NCBI RefSeq assembly: GCF_000014805.1
Contig: NC_008570.1
Location: 2,051,001-2,115,000 of the forward strand
Length of the DNA stretch: 64,000 bases
Direction: 5' to 3'
Source of the DNA: Aeromonas hydrophila subsp. hydrophila ATCC 7966
GTDB lineage: Bacteria; Pseudomonadota; Gammaproteobacteria; Enterobacterales; Aeromonadaceae
Positions 55,127 to 64,000 of this stretch are shown piece by piece (positions within the stretch are counted from its first letter, which is position 1; each line of letters opens with the position of its first letter). The translations under genes were made by a program, and so were the position numbers. The notes under the pieces were generated by a model, which was not told the origin of the DNA, ran no database searches, and saw only the letters and a list, made by a program, of their open reading frames with translations.

Positions 55127-56314
55127 ATGACTATCGAGATCAAAGTACCGGACCTGCCGGAATCAGTGGCGGATGCCACCATCGCCACCTGGCACAAGAA
55201 ACCGGGTGATCTGGTTGCCCGTGATGAAGTGCTGGTCGACATCGAGACCGACAAGGTCGTGCTGGAAGTGCCGGCGCCGGAAGCCGGCGTGCTGGGCGAC
55301 ATCCTGCAAAGCGAAGGGGCCACCGTGCTCTCCCGCCAGCTGATCGCCATGCTCAAGCCTGCCCCGGTGGCCGGCGAAGAGACCAAGGAGAAGCCGGTCG
55401 AAGCGGTGGCCGATGACGCTGCCGATGGCCTGAGCCCCTCCGTGCGCCGCCTGGTGGCCGAGCATGACATCGACGTCGCCAAGCTGACCGGTACTGGCAA
55501 GGGCGGTCGCGTCACCAAGGAAGACGTGGAAGCCTTCATCAAGGGTGGCAACAAGCCTGCCGCCGCCCCGGTTGCCGCTGCAGCCCCGGCTGCGCCGGTC
55601 GCTCCGCTGGCCGGTCGCACCGAAAAGCGCGTGCCCATGACCCGTCTGCGCAAGCGCATCGCCGAGCGTCTGCTGGAGGCCAAGAACACCACCGCCATGC
55701 TGACCACCTTCAACGAGATCAACATGGCGCCCATCATGAAGCTGCGCAAGCAGTACGGCGAGATCTTCGAGAAGAAGCACGGCATCAAGCTCGGCTTCAT
55801 GTCCTTCTACGTGAAGGCGGTGGTGGAATCCCTCAAGCGCTACCCGGAAGTGAACGCGGCGCTGGACGGTGACGACATCGTCTACCACAACTACTTCGAC
55901 GTCAGCATCGCCGTCTCCACCCCCCGTGGTCTGGTGACCCCGGTGCTGCGTGACTGCGACAACATGAGCCTGGCCGACATCGAGAAGGCCATCAAAGACC
56001 TGGCCGGCAAGGGCCGTGACGGCAAGCTGACCGTGGATGAACTGACCGGCGGCAACTTCACCATCACCAACGGTGGCGTGTTCGGCTCCCTGATGTCCAC
56101 CCCGATCATCAACCCGCCCCAGAGCGCCATTCTGGGCATGCACAAGATCCAGGACCGCCCGATGGCCGTCGACGGCAAGGTCGAGATCCTGCCGATGATG
56201 TACCTGGCGCTCTCCTACGATCACCGCATCATCGACGGCCGCGAGTCGGTGGGCTTCCTGGTCTCCATCAAGGAGCTGCTGGAAGATCCGACCCGTCTGC
56301 TGCTGGACGTCTAA
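55127..56314 (+). CDS. sucB: Dihydrolipoyl succinyltransferase (OGDH E2)
   Basis: SucB transfers the succinyl group to CoA. The 395 aa protein has one lipoyl domain (Lys43 in [10 protein letters not shown]), a peripheral-subunit binding domain ([33 protein letters not shown]), an Ala/Pro linker, and a catalytic domain ending with the active-site [14 protein letters not shown]. It follows sucA by 92 bases and precedes sucC by 223 bases. The E3 gene (lpd) is not in this window. Confidence 0.97.
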   Translation: MTIEIKVPDLPESVADATIATWHKKPGDLVARDEVLVDIETDKVVLEVPAPEAGVLGDILQSEGATVLSRQLIAMLKPAPVAGEETKEKPVEAVADDAADGLSPSVRRLVAEHDIDVAKLTGTGKGGRVTKEDVEAFIKGGNKPAAAPVAAAAPAAPVAPLAGRTEKRVPMTRLRKRIAERLLEAKNTTAMLTTFNEINMAPIMKLRKQYGEIFEKKHGIKLGFMSFYVKAVVESLKRYPEVNAALDGDDIVYHNYFDVSIAVSTPRGLVTPVLRDCDNMSLADIEKAIKDLAGKGRDGKLTVDELTGGNFTITNGGVFGSLMSTPIINPPQSAILGMHKIQDRPMAVDGKVEILPMMYLALSYDHRIIDGRESVGFLVSIKELLEDPTRLLLDV

Positions 56315-56364
56315 GCAAATCGGCCGGACCGGCAAGCCCTCTGGCTTGACGGCTCGCGCCACAA

Positions 56365-56397
56365 GCTTGCCGCCGGACCTCCCGTTCGGCGGCAAGC
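56365..56397 (+). other. Strong hairpin in the sucB-sucC gap
   Basis: GCTTGCCGCCG / CGGCGGCAAGC is a perfect 11-base stem with an 11-base loop, in the 223-base gap after sucB. There is no T-run. A small GAGGGGCCA-type dyad lies closer to sucC. The gap may hold an extra sucC promoter or an mRNA stabiliser. Confidence 0.55.
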
Positions 56398-56537
56398 GGG
56401 GGCCAACCCGGCCCCGACGGAACGTCTGAGTGAAAGTGAAATTAGAAAGATAACGAGGGGCCACCTTGGCCTCTTTCACAGGGGATTGAGAAACACGAGC
56501 CCCGGACGGAAATACCTACAACACGGATAGAGCATCT

Positions 56538-57703
<1,166 letters not shown>

Positions 57704-57704
<1 letters not shown>

Positions 57705-58576
57705 TGAGCGTTCTGATCAACAAAGACACCAAGGTGATCTGCCAGGGCTTTACCGGCGGTCAGGGCACTTTCCACTCCGAACAGGCGATTGCCTACGGTA
57801 CCCAGATGGTCGGTGGCGTCTCCCCGGGCAAGGGTGGCACCACTCACCTGGGCCTGCCGGTGTTCAACACCGTCCGTGACGCCGTGGAAGCCACCGGCGC
57901 CACTGCCTCCGTCATCTATGTACCGGCCCCGTTCTGCAAGGACGCCATCCTGGAAGCCATCGATGCCGGCATCAAGCTCATCGTCACCATCACCGAAGGC
58001 ATCCCGACCCTGGACATGCTGGACGTCAAGGTGAAGCTGCAGGAAACCGGCGTGCGCATGATCGGGCCCAACTGCCCGGGCGTCATCACCCCGGGTGAGT
58101 GCAAGATCGGCATCATGCCAGGCCACATCCACAAGCCGGGCAAGGTGGGCATCGTCTCTCGCTCCGGCACCCTGACCTATGAAGCGGTCAAGCAGACTAC
58201 GGACGAGGGCTTCGGCCAGTCCACCTGCGTCGGCATCGGTGGCGATCCCATCCCGGGTTCCAACTTCATCGACATCCTGGAGATGTTCCAGAATGACCCG
58301 CAGACTGAAGCCATCGTGATGATTGGCGAGATCGGCGGCAACGCCGAGGAAGATGCGGCGGCCTATATCAAGGCCCACGTCACCAAGCCGGTGGTCTCCT
58401 ACATCGCGGGTGTCACCGCCCCGGCTGGCAAGCGCATGGGTCATGCGGGCGCCATCATCGCCGGTGGTAAAGGCACCGCGGCAGAGAAATTTGCCGCCCT
58501 GGAAGATGCCGGTGTGAAAACCGTGCGCTCCCTGGCCGATATCGGCAAGGCCCTGCGTGAAGTGACCGGCTGGTAA
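57704..58576 (+). CDS. sucD: Succinyl-CoA synthetase alpha subunit
   Basis: SucD binds CoA and carries the phosphohistidine intermediate. The 290 aa protein shows [55 protein letters not shown], and the active histidine in [17 protein letters not shown]. It overlaps sucC by one base and is the last gene of the cluster before a strong terminator. Confidence 0.97.
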
Positions 58577-58600
58577 GTCCTTTCAGCCGTTATCTCTGAT

Positions 58601-58628
58601 AAAAAGCCGCCCAATGGGCGGCTTTTTT
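58601..58628 (+). terminator. Terminator of sucABCD
   Basis: AAAAAGCCGCCC / GGGCGGCTTTTTT with a three-base loop lies 24 bases after the sucD stop. Confidence 0.94.
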
Positions 58629-58679
58629 ATGGTCGTATATTGGAGGGAACTGCGAAATAATGGCTTATATATACAACTT

Positions 58680-58694
58680 GACCTCAATCAGGTC
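58680..58694. promoter_or_regulatory. Short palindrome upstream of the AT-rich gene pair
   Basis: GACCT-CAATC-AGGTC is an exact inverted repeat about 50 bases before the first gene of the AT-rich island. It is a candidate operator, without an assigned regulator. Confidence 0.3.
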
Positions 58695-58742
58695 TCAGTG
58701 CAGGATTGAGTATCAAAAATATGAATTTATAGGAGATATCAT

Positions 58743-59381
58743 TTGGATGAAAAACAGTTTTTTGTTGAAATTGTTAAGCATATAGCTTGGCCTTTGGTAA
58801 CAATATTAGCCGTTTTTTTTATTAAGGATAAATTAGATTCATTGTTTAGTGGTGGAGTCAAGTCGGCGAAACTAGGTGATGCTGAAGTACAGTTCTTTGA
58901 AAGCCGACAGAACAGTCAAGTTAATACAGAGTTTAAACAAGACCTTCAACATCTAATTCCTATTGACCCTACCGGGATAAGAGAAGAACTGGAAGGTAAA
59001 ATTAGATCCCAGTTAGAGTCTGTAAATGACGAAAAAGAAAAACTAAATATACTAATTAAAAATTTAGCGCAGCAACAGATATCTGGATATTTTGATAAAA
59101 TATATTACAGCATATTTGGTTCGCAGATAAAACTTTTGGAATTCCTCTTGGTTAAGCCTAAAGGAGAAGCGAATCTCCAGGAAGTTATCCCATTTTTTGA
59201 AAATATAAAGAAGTCTTATCCTGAAGCTTTCTCGGGAAAGTTTTTCTCTGATTACATTGAGTTTCTTATTAGCTGGGAATTGGTGGGTAATGTAGGCGAC
59301 GAATATTCAATAACGGCTAACGGGAAGGCATTTATTGCATATATTACAGCCATGAAATTTAATAAAAACAAAGCTCTGTAG
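58743..59381 (+). CDS. Membrane-anchored hypothetical protein of the AT-rich island
   Basis: I do not recognise the family. The 212 aa product has one N-terminal transmembrane segment (about residues 14-30, HIAWPLVTILAVFFI), so most of it should be cytoplasmic. A charged, helical middle follows (residues 55-105, rich in E, K, Q). The C-terminal part, YIEFLISWELVGNVGDEYSITANGKAFIAYI, resembles a winged-helix domain. It starts with TTG at 58743, seven bases after GGAG. Base composition is clearly lower in G+C than in all neighbours and rare AT-rich codons are frequent, so horizontal acquisition is likely. It pairs with the next gene. Confidence 0.75.
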   Translation: MDEKQFFVEIVKHIAWPLVTILAVFFIKDKLDSLFSGGVKSAKLGDAEVQFFESRQNSQVNTEFKQDLQHLIPIDPTGIREELEGKIRSQLESVNDEKEKLNILIKNLAQQQISGYFDKIYYSIFGSQIKLLEFLLVKPKGEANLQEVIPFFENIKKSYPEAFSGKFFSDYIEFLISWELVGNVGDEYSITANGKAFIAYITAMKFNKNKAL

Positions 59382-59508
59382 TGGTTCTATAAAGGTTCGA
59401 GTGGATAGTATTTTGACGTGAGAGGTATCAAGTTATTGATGTGGTTTTTAATGCTCTAATTTGATGTCACAGATTTTTAATTTTATGTAGAGTTAAGGTG
59501 GTGGAGAG

Positions 59509-60084
59509 ATGAAGATGACGTCATTACAAGAACTACATAGAAGTATGATTTCTATTGGCTCCGATATGCAGCAATTTCAAGTTTCCTCAGGTGCAATTGG
59601 CTTTGATTGCTTGTTTTCAACACGAGATAGACCAAATTACACTTTATCTTTAACTTCTCGAGGTCTAAATCCAAAGTTCTTTTTATTTCAAGTAAAGCGA
59701 GGGTATTGGATTGACCCATTTTTTGATGGTTTTTATGCAGAGCTGGCTCATTTGCTAAATACAGGTGCTAGTAGTGGAAAGAAATTGATGCCAAAAGATT
59801 TTTTAGAGAATTTAAATAATCAAATACCTAAAAATGCATCTGTGACTAGTCATCCTTTACCGAATGAAATAATTAGACTTCGGCCAGATATTACGGAAGA
59901 TCGTGAACGTCCCTACTTTGATACATGGATATATTGGTCTCGAGACAGTGGAAAGGGGCCTAGCATAGAAAATAGACATAAGACAAAGCTGGTTCTTGGC
60001 TCAGATGCCTTTGATTACAGTGTGCGTATGAATGCATCTTCGAAATGGAGTGCAAAAGAACTAAATCGTTCTTGGAAAGAATAA
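59509..60084 (+). CDS. Hypothetical soluble protein of the AT-rich island
   Basis: The 191 aa product has no signal peptide or membrane segment. Its N-terminal half (QVSSGAIGFDCLFSTRDRPNYTLSLTSRGLNPKFFLFQVKRGYWIDPFF) looks like a mixed alpha-beta fold. It faintly recalls uncharacterised DUF6037-type proteins, a resemblance from memory that should not be relied on. No catalytic motif is evident. GGAG lies just before the ATG at 59509, and an ATG at 59515 has better spacing. It shares the AT-rich composition of the gene before it, 127 bases upstream. A joint function such as phage defence is only a guess from context. Confidence 0.7.
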   Translation: MKMTSLQELHRSMISIGSDMQQFQVSSGAIGFDCLFSTRDRPNYTLSLTSRGLNPKFFLFQVKRGYWIDPFFDGFYAELAHLLNTGASSGKKLMPKDFLENLNNQIPKNASVTSHPLPNEIIRLRPDITEDRERPYFDTWIYWSRDSGKGPSIENRHKTKLVLGSDAFDYSVRMNASSKWSAKELNRSWKE

Positions 60085-60263
60085 ACTAACTTATTGGCTA
60101 AAGACAGTCTGCCTGTGAAAGACGATGTGAGAAACTTTAGTATGCAGATTTACTCCGGAGTTCCGGTCGAAAGCTAATAGGCAAAACCGTCACCAACCTT
60201 GAAAAATCGGGCCATAGGGCGTATAACCACGCGTTTGTCAGTGTATTGAGTGAGCCACCTTTT

Positions 60264-60719
60264 ATGCAGCAGAGTGAACCCGTGCAGAACGCCCCCTTTT
60301 GGCAGGTAAAAAGCCTGCAACAGATGACCATGACGGAGTGGGAGTCCCTGTGCGACGGCTGCGGCAAGTGCTGCCTGAACAAGCTGATCGACGAGGACAC
60401 CGAGGAGCTGGTGTTCACCAACGTGGCCTGCAACCTGCTCAATACCAAGACCTGCCAGTGCTCCGACTACGGCAACCGCTTTAAAAAAGAGCCGGACTGC
60501 CTGCAAATCACCCACGACAAGATTGCCGAATACGACTGGCTGCCGTCGACCTGTGCCTATCGCCTGCTGGCGGAGGGGCAGAGTCTGCCAGAGTGGCATC
60601 CGCTTATCACCGGCAGCCGCAGCGCCATGCACCAGGCCGGTCAGTCGGTACGCGGAAAGGTGGTGCACGAAGTGGATGCCGGCGACTGGATCGATCACAT
60701 CATTACCTGGGCCAGCTAA
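60264..60719 (+). CDS. ycgN: YcgN-family (UPF0260) cysteine-cluster protein
   Basis: YcgN proteins have a conserved cysteine cluster thought to bind metal; the role is unknown. The 151 aa product matches along its length: [43 protein letters not shown], then [26 protein letters not shown]. Base composition returns to the genomic norm. I prefer the ATG at 60264; a TTG at 60246 is in frame. Its final codons (W-A-S-stop) are part of a short tandem repeat that continues beyond the gene. Confidence 0.88.
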   Translation: MQQSEPVQNAPFWQVKSLQQMTMTEWESLCDGCGKCCLNKLIDEDTEELVFTNVACNLLNTKTCQCSDYGNRFKKEPDCLQITHDKIAEYDWLPSTCAYRLLAEGQSLPEWHPLITGSRSAMHQAGQSVRGKVVHEVDAGDWIDHIITWAS

Positions 60720-60771
60720 CGCCGGCCTGTCTATCGGGCCAGCTAACGCCAGGCCTGTCTATCGGGCCAGC
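60709..60771 (+). repeat. Short tandem repeat overlapping the ycgN stop
   Basis: A unit of 27-28 bases, beginning GGCCAGCTAACGCC and ending CCTGTCTATCG, occurs twice (60709-60735 and 60736-60763), followed by a third partial copy GGGCCAGC (60764-60771). The first unit includes the last codons and the stop of ycgN, so each unit carries a copy of the gene's end. Confidence 0.9.
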
Positions 60772-60790
60772 CGCGAGCCATACCAACTGC

Positions 60791-60826
60791 GAAGGGGCAG
60801 GGGAGTCATCACTCTCCTGCCCCTTC
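60791..60826. terminator. Terminator-like hairpin between ycgN and the oxidoreductase gene
   Basis: GAAGGGGCAGG-GGAGT / ACTCTCCTGCCCCTTC forms a long stem with a four-base loop, followed by a weakly T-rich stretch, between convergent genes. Confidence 0.7.
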
Positions 60827-60862
60827 GGCTTTCTGGCTCCTTCCGAAGCGCTGTGAAGGCGT

Positions 60863-62269
60863 CTATTTGTCCGCCTTGCCCGCCGCATCGGCAAGTTTGG
60901 CCAGCTGTTTGTCATACCAGGCCACCGGGCGGCTCTCATCTTCCGCCCGCTCCTTGCGCCTGATGGCGTTGCGCACCGCCATGGCCCCCAGCCAGCGAAA
61001 TGGCTCGGGCGGAAAATAGCCGCGTGGGCCGCTGACCAGCGCGCAGTCGCGCCACGGCTTGTCCTCCTCCCGCACTTCATCGCGCACCAAGGCCGCCAGG
61101 ATCTGGCCGCCCATCCAGCTCTGCGCCACCCCGTTGCCGGAGTAGCCGAGGCCATAGACGATATTGGGCTGCCCTCGCCAGTGGCCGAAGAAGGGGAGGC
61201 CATCCACCGATCGGTCGGAGGCGCCGCACCAGCTGGCGGCGATGGGCACCTCGTTGAGCGCCGGAAAGAAGCGGCGCAGGGTGTGGGTGAGGGGGGCAAG
61301 ATAACGGCTCGGGGCATCGAACTCGGCCAGATGGCGGTTGGCAAAGGCGAAGGTGTTGCCCCCCTTGCCCAGCATCAGCCGCCCTTGCGGGGTGGAGCGG
61401 TAGTAATGGACAAAGGTGCGGCCATCCACCACGGAGCGGCCGTGCGCGAGCTGCTGGGCAGCCAGTGCATCCGGCGCGGGGTCGGTGATCACCATATCGG
61501 ATGAGACCAGCACTATGCTGCGGCGAAACTCGCGAAAGTGCTGCACCATGGCGCTGTTGAGGGCCAGCACCACCTTGCGGGCATGCACCTCACCTTGCGG
61601 CGTTTGCACCCGCGCTGGCTGGCCCGCCTCAAGGCGCTGCATGGGGGAGTATTCATAGACCTCGACCCCCAGTTCCCGCGCCACCCGCAGCAGGCCGCGC
61701 ACCAACAGTGCCGGTTGCACCGAACCCGCGTGGGGGCTGTAGAGCCCCTCCAGATGAACGTGGGAGCCGCTTTGGCTTGCCAGTTCACCCTCCGCAATTG
61801 CCTGCCACTGGTTAAGGTCGGCTCGCTGTAGCTCCCGTAATATCGGCTCCATCAGGCCGCGTTGGGCCTCGCTGGTGGCGGTATAGCAGGTGCCCTCGAC
61901 CCTCAGCTGCGCCTCTATGTTGTGCTTTTCGCAGAAGCGGGCAATCTCGTGCACCGCCTGCTCGGATCTTTGCACCAGCCAGGCGGCCTTCTCTTCGCCA
62001 AAGAGGCGCTTTAAGGTCAAATACTTGGCCGACCAGGTGAGCAGGCAGCCGCCGTTGCGCCCGGAGGCGCCGCTGCCGCAGCGATCTTTCTCCAGCACCA
62101 TGATGCGCAAGTGTGGCTCGGCTTGTTTAAGGGCGATGGCGCTCCACAGCCCGGTAAAGCCGCCACCGACGATGCAGACATCGACCTCGTGGTCGCCGAC
62201 TAGGGGCTTGGGGGGCGCGGGCTGTTCGGCGGCGAGCGCCTCGGCCAGCCAGAAGGGGAGAGTGGACAT
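60863..62269 (-). CDS. FAD-dependent (DAO-type) oxidoreductase, probable aminophosphonate oxidase
   Basis: The 468 aa protein has a Rossmann FAD motif VCIVGGGFTGLWSA (31-44), GSGASGRNGGCLLTWSAKY, and the C-terminal FAD-binding FGHWRGQPNIVYGLGYSGNGVAQS. It resembles gamma-glutamylputrescine oxidase and, more specifically, the oxidoreductases found beside 2-aminoethylphosphonate (AEP) uptake genes. The fused permease just upstream on the same strand, 18 bases away, is of the AEP-transporter type and supports that reading. Oxidation of AEP or an N-methylated derivative would be the role; this is inference from context. Confidence 0.72.
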   Translation of the reverse strand: MSTLPFWLAEALAAEQPAPPKPLVGDHEVDVCIVGGGFTGLWSAIALKQAEPHLRIMVLEKDRCGSGASGRNGGCLLTWSAKYLTLKRLFGEEKAAWLVQRSEQAVHEIARFCEKHNIEAQLRVEGTCYTATSEAQRGLMEPILRELQRADLNQWQAIAEGELASQSGSHVHLEGLYSPHAGSVQPALLVRGLLRVARELGVEVYEYSPMQRLEAGQPARVQTPQGEVHARKVVLALNSAMVQHFREFRRSIVLVSSDMVITDPAPDALAAQQLAHGRSVVDGRTFVHYYRSTPQGRLMLGKGGNTFAFANRHLAEFDAPSRYLAPLTHTLRRFFPALNEVPIAASWCGASDRSVDGLPFFGHWRGQPNIVYGLGYSGNGVAQSWMGGQILAALVRDEVREEDKPWRDCALVSGPRGYFPPEPFRWLGAMAVRNAIRRKERAEDESRPVAWYDKQLAKLADAAGKADK

Positions 62270-62287
62270 GATGACTCCTCGACAAGG

Positions 62288-64000
62288 TTATGGGTGGCGC
62301 CAGCGCTGGGTGCGATCCAGCAGGGCGCGGCTCAAAAACAGCTGGAGCAGCTTGATGGTGGCGGCGGCCAGCAGGATCAGGGTGGCCATGGCGGCGGCCG
62401 CGGCGGTGTCGCCGGAATCCTCCATGTTCAGCACGGCGATGGAGGCGAGCACGCTGTCGCTCGAATAGAGGAAGATCACCGCCGAGGTGGTGGTCATGGC
62501 GTTGACGAACAGATAGATAAAGATCTCCAGCAGTGCCGGCAGGGAGGCGGGCAGGGTGACTCGCCAGAACGCCTTCCAGAGCGGAATGCGCAAGGAGATG
62601 GCCACCAGCTCCAGCTCCTTGGGCAACTGCTTGAGGCTGGTCAGCGCCGTCATATGGCCCACGGTGTAGTAGTGGATGATGCAGGAGAGCACCATCAGCG
62701 GCAGAGTGCCATAGAGAGTGCCGTATAGGCCGCCAAACAGCGGATTGCCGTTGAAAAAGAAGATGTAACCCAGCCCCAGCACCATGCCGGGTACCGCCAG
62801 CGACAGCATGGCGAGCAGATGCAGCAACTGGCGAAGCCATGGGAAGTGGCGCCCCTTCTCCTGTGCCCAGGCCAGCACCATCACCAGCACGGTGCCGATA
62901 AGCGCGGTATAGAGACCTAGCTGCAGGGTGTTGGTAAAGGGCTGCCAGCCGTAGACGCTGTTGCTGTCAAAGGCGTAGTGATCCAGCGTCAGCCCAAGGT
63001 TGTAGGGCCAGAACTGTACCAGCGAGCCGTAAACGGCCATCCCCACCAGCGCCAGAAACAGCAGGGCCCAGAGCGTGCACCAGCCGAGCGCCAGCAGATC
63101 CCGCAGCCGATGGGGCTTGGGGCGATAGGGCACCGCCTTGGTGCTGCTCTGCTCCTGCATCTTGCTGCGCACCCTGTGCTCCAGCGCAAAGCTCAACAGT
63201 GCCGGCAGCAGCAGGGTGACGCTGGCAACGGCGCCCAGCGAGAAGTTCTGCATCCCGATCACCTGTCGGTAGATGTCGGTGGCCAGCACGCTGTACTGGC
63301 CGCCAATCACCTTGGCCACCCCGAAGTCGCAGATGGTGAGGGTGAAGACGGCGATGGCGGCGCTGAGCAGGCCATAACGGGCGGTGGGCAGGGTGACGGT
63401 GACAAAGGTGCGCCAGCCGCTGCTGCCGAGCACCCGGGAGGCTTCATAGAGGCGGGCGTCGCTCTGACCGAGTGCCGTGATCAGGATCATCAGGGCGTGG
63501 GGAAAGCACCAGAAGCCCAGACCAATGACGATGCCGATGGGACCGTAGATGCTCTCGCCGCCGAGCAGCCCCTTGGCGATCCCCTGATTGCCAAACCAGT
63601 AGACCAGACTGATGGCGGGCAGCAGGGAGGGCATCAATAGCGGAATAAGGCCGATGAGGCGAAACAGGGGCTTGCCCGGCATGCAGGTGCGGGTGAGGGC
63701 ATAGGCGTAACCAAAGGCGATGGTCACTACCAGCGCGGTGATCAGCCCCCCGAGCCAGAGGGTGTTGCCGATGGTACGCCCCAGATGAGGGGAGTCGAAA
63801 TAGGCGCTGAAGTTGGCAAGGCCCACCCAGAGGCCGTTCTCATCCTGCAGACTCTTTTGCAGCATGGTGAGCAGCGGCAGCAAGAGACCCCCCACCAGCA
63901 GGGCGATGCCGAGCACTAGTAGAGTCAGTTGCAGCAGCTGATCCCGGCTCCAGCCGCGACAAAGGCGCTGCCAGCGGGCGTCTTGCCGGGCTGGCGCTGG
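62288..64000 (-). CDS. Fused ABC permease of 2-aminoethylphosphonate-transporter type (5' end beyond window)
   Basis: The frame is open to base 64000 without a convincing start, so the N-terminus lies outside the window. The visible 570 residues contain two BPD_transp_1 permease domains in one chain. Each has the cytoplasmic EAA loop (ASRVLGSSGWRTFVTVTLP and VAISLRIPLWKAFWRVTLP) and about six transmembrane helices. Fused permeases of this kind occur in iron(III) (FbpB-type) and putative AEP importers; the adjacent oxidoreductase favours AEP. The binding protein and ATPase are expected upstream, outside the window. A GTG at 63916 is possible but would remove the start of the first helix. Confidence 0.8.
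   Translation of the reverse strand, partial: PAPARQDARWQRLCRGWSRDQLLQLTLLVLGIALLVGGLLLPLLTMLQKSLQDENGLWVGLANFSAYFDSPHLGRTIGNTLWLGGLITALVVTIAFGYAYALTRTCMPGKPLFRLIGLIPLLMPSLLPAISLVYWFGNQGIAKGLLGGESIYGPIGIVIGLGFWCFPHALMILITALGQSDARLYEASRVLGSSGWRTFVTVTLPTARYGLLSAAIAVFTLTICDFGVAKVIGGQYSVLATDIYRQVIGMQNFSLGAVASVTLLLPALLSFALEHRVRSKMQEQSSTKAVPYRPKPHRLRDLLALGWCTLWALLFLALVGMAVYGSLVQFWPYNLGLTLDHYAFDSNSVYGWQPFTNTLQLGLYTALIGTVLVMVLAWAQEKGRHFPWLRQLLHLLAMLSLAVPGMVLGLGYIFFFNGNPLFGGLYGTLYGTLPLMVLSCIIHYYTVGHMTALTSLKQLPKELELVAISLRIPLWKAFWRVTLPASLPALLEIFIYLFVNAMTTTSAVIFLYSSDSVLASIAVLNMEDSGDTAAAAAMATLILLAAATIKLLQLFLSRALLDRTQRWRHP

Overview
The window is 64 kb of GC-rich gammaproteobacterial chromosome. Gene families and gene order (pspF-pspABC-ycjXF, phhAB-tyrR, yohJK-cdd, gltA / sdhCDAB-sucABCD, an L-arabinose cluster, mnmC-fabB) point to Aeromonas. 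This is inferred from protein resemblance and synteny, without a database search. Almost everything is core metabolism or stress housekeeping. I saw no rRNA, tRNA, CRISPR array, insertion sequence, integrase or prophage.

Layout. 1-7.0 kb: sapA (cut by the left edge), pspF, and the divergent phage-shock operon pspABC with a sigma-54 promoter, then ycjX-ycjF. 7.0-10.1 kb: phenylalanine hydroxylase genes phhA-phhB and the regulator tyrR. 10.3-12.6 kb: a complete yfiR-yfiN-yfiB cyclic-di-GMP module. 12.7-16.8 kb: a TerC-type membrane protein, a COG3199 kinase, yfcL and an acyl-CoA synthetase. 16.9-23.0 kb: cdd-yohK-yohJ, a GH36 alpha-galactosidase, a small outer-membrane-like protein and sbcB. 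23.2-32.2 kb: divergent araBDA and araFGH-araC. 32.3-38.4 kb: a LysR gene broken by an amber codon, pirin, a Zur-type ribosomal protein pair (L31B/L36B), an SOS-controlled dinI, a DUF2927 protein, a YgjP-type metallopeptidase and a GT39-like membrane protein. 38.6-47.1 kb: a 5'-nucleotidase-like enzyme, dcuC, a DUF922 protein, mnmC, fabB, a GNAT acetyltransferase and a DUF4377 lipoprotein. 47.2-58.6 kb: gltA facing away from sdhCDAB-sucABCD. 58.6-60.1 kb: an AT-rich two-gene island of unknown function. 60.2-64 kb: a YcgN-family protein, then an aminophosphonate-type oxidoreductase and a fused ABC permease cut by the right edge.

The most unusual structures are diverged second copies of gene 3' ends: one behind pspB (all codon differences synonymous) and one behind phhB. 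They bracket pspC-ycjX-ycjF-phhA-phhB and look like the two edges of one DNA exchange from a related lineage. A third, short repeat of a gene end follows ycgN. Other points worth a look are the AT-rich pair after sucD, a TyrR with a degenerate sigma-54-contact loop, a PspF with GSFTGA instead of GAFTGA, the amber-interrupted LysR, and hairpins at three junctions of the sdh-suc cluster.

Regulatory sites legible from sequence: the pspA sigma-54 promoter, a TyrR-type box near phhA, CRP-type sites before cdd, araF and araC, possible AraC half-sites before araBDA, a Zur box before rpmE2 and a LexA box before dinI.
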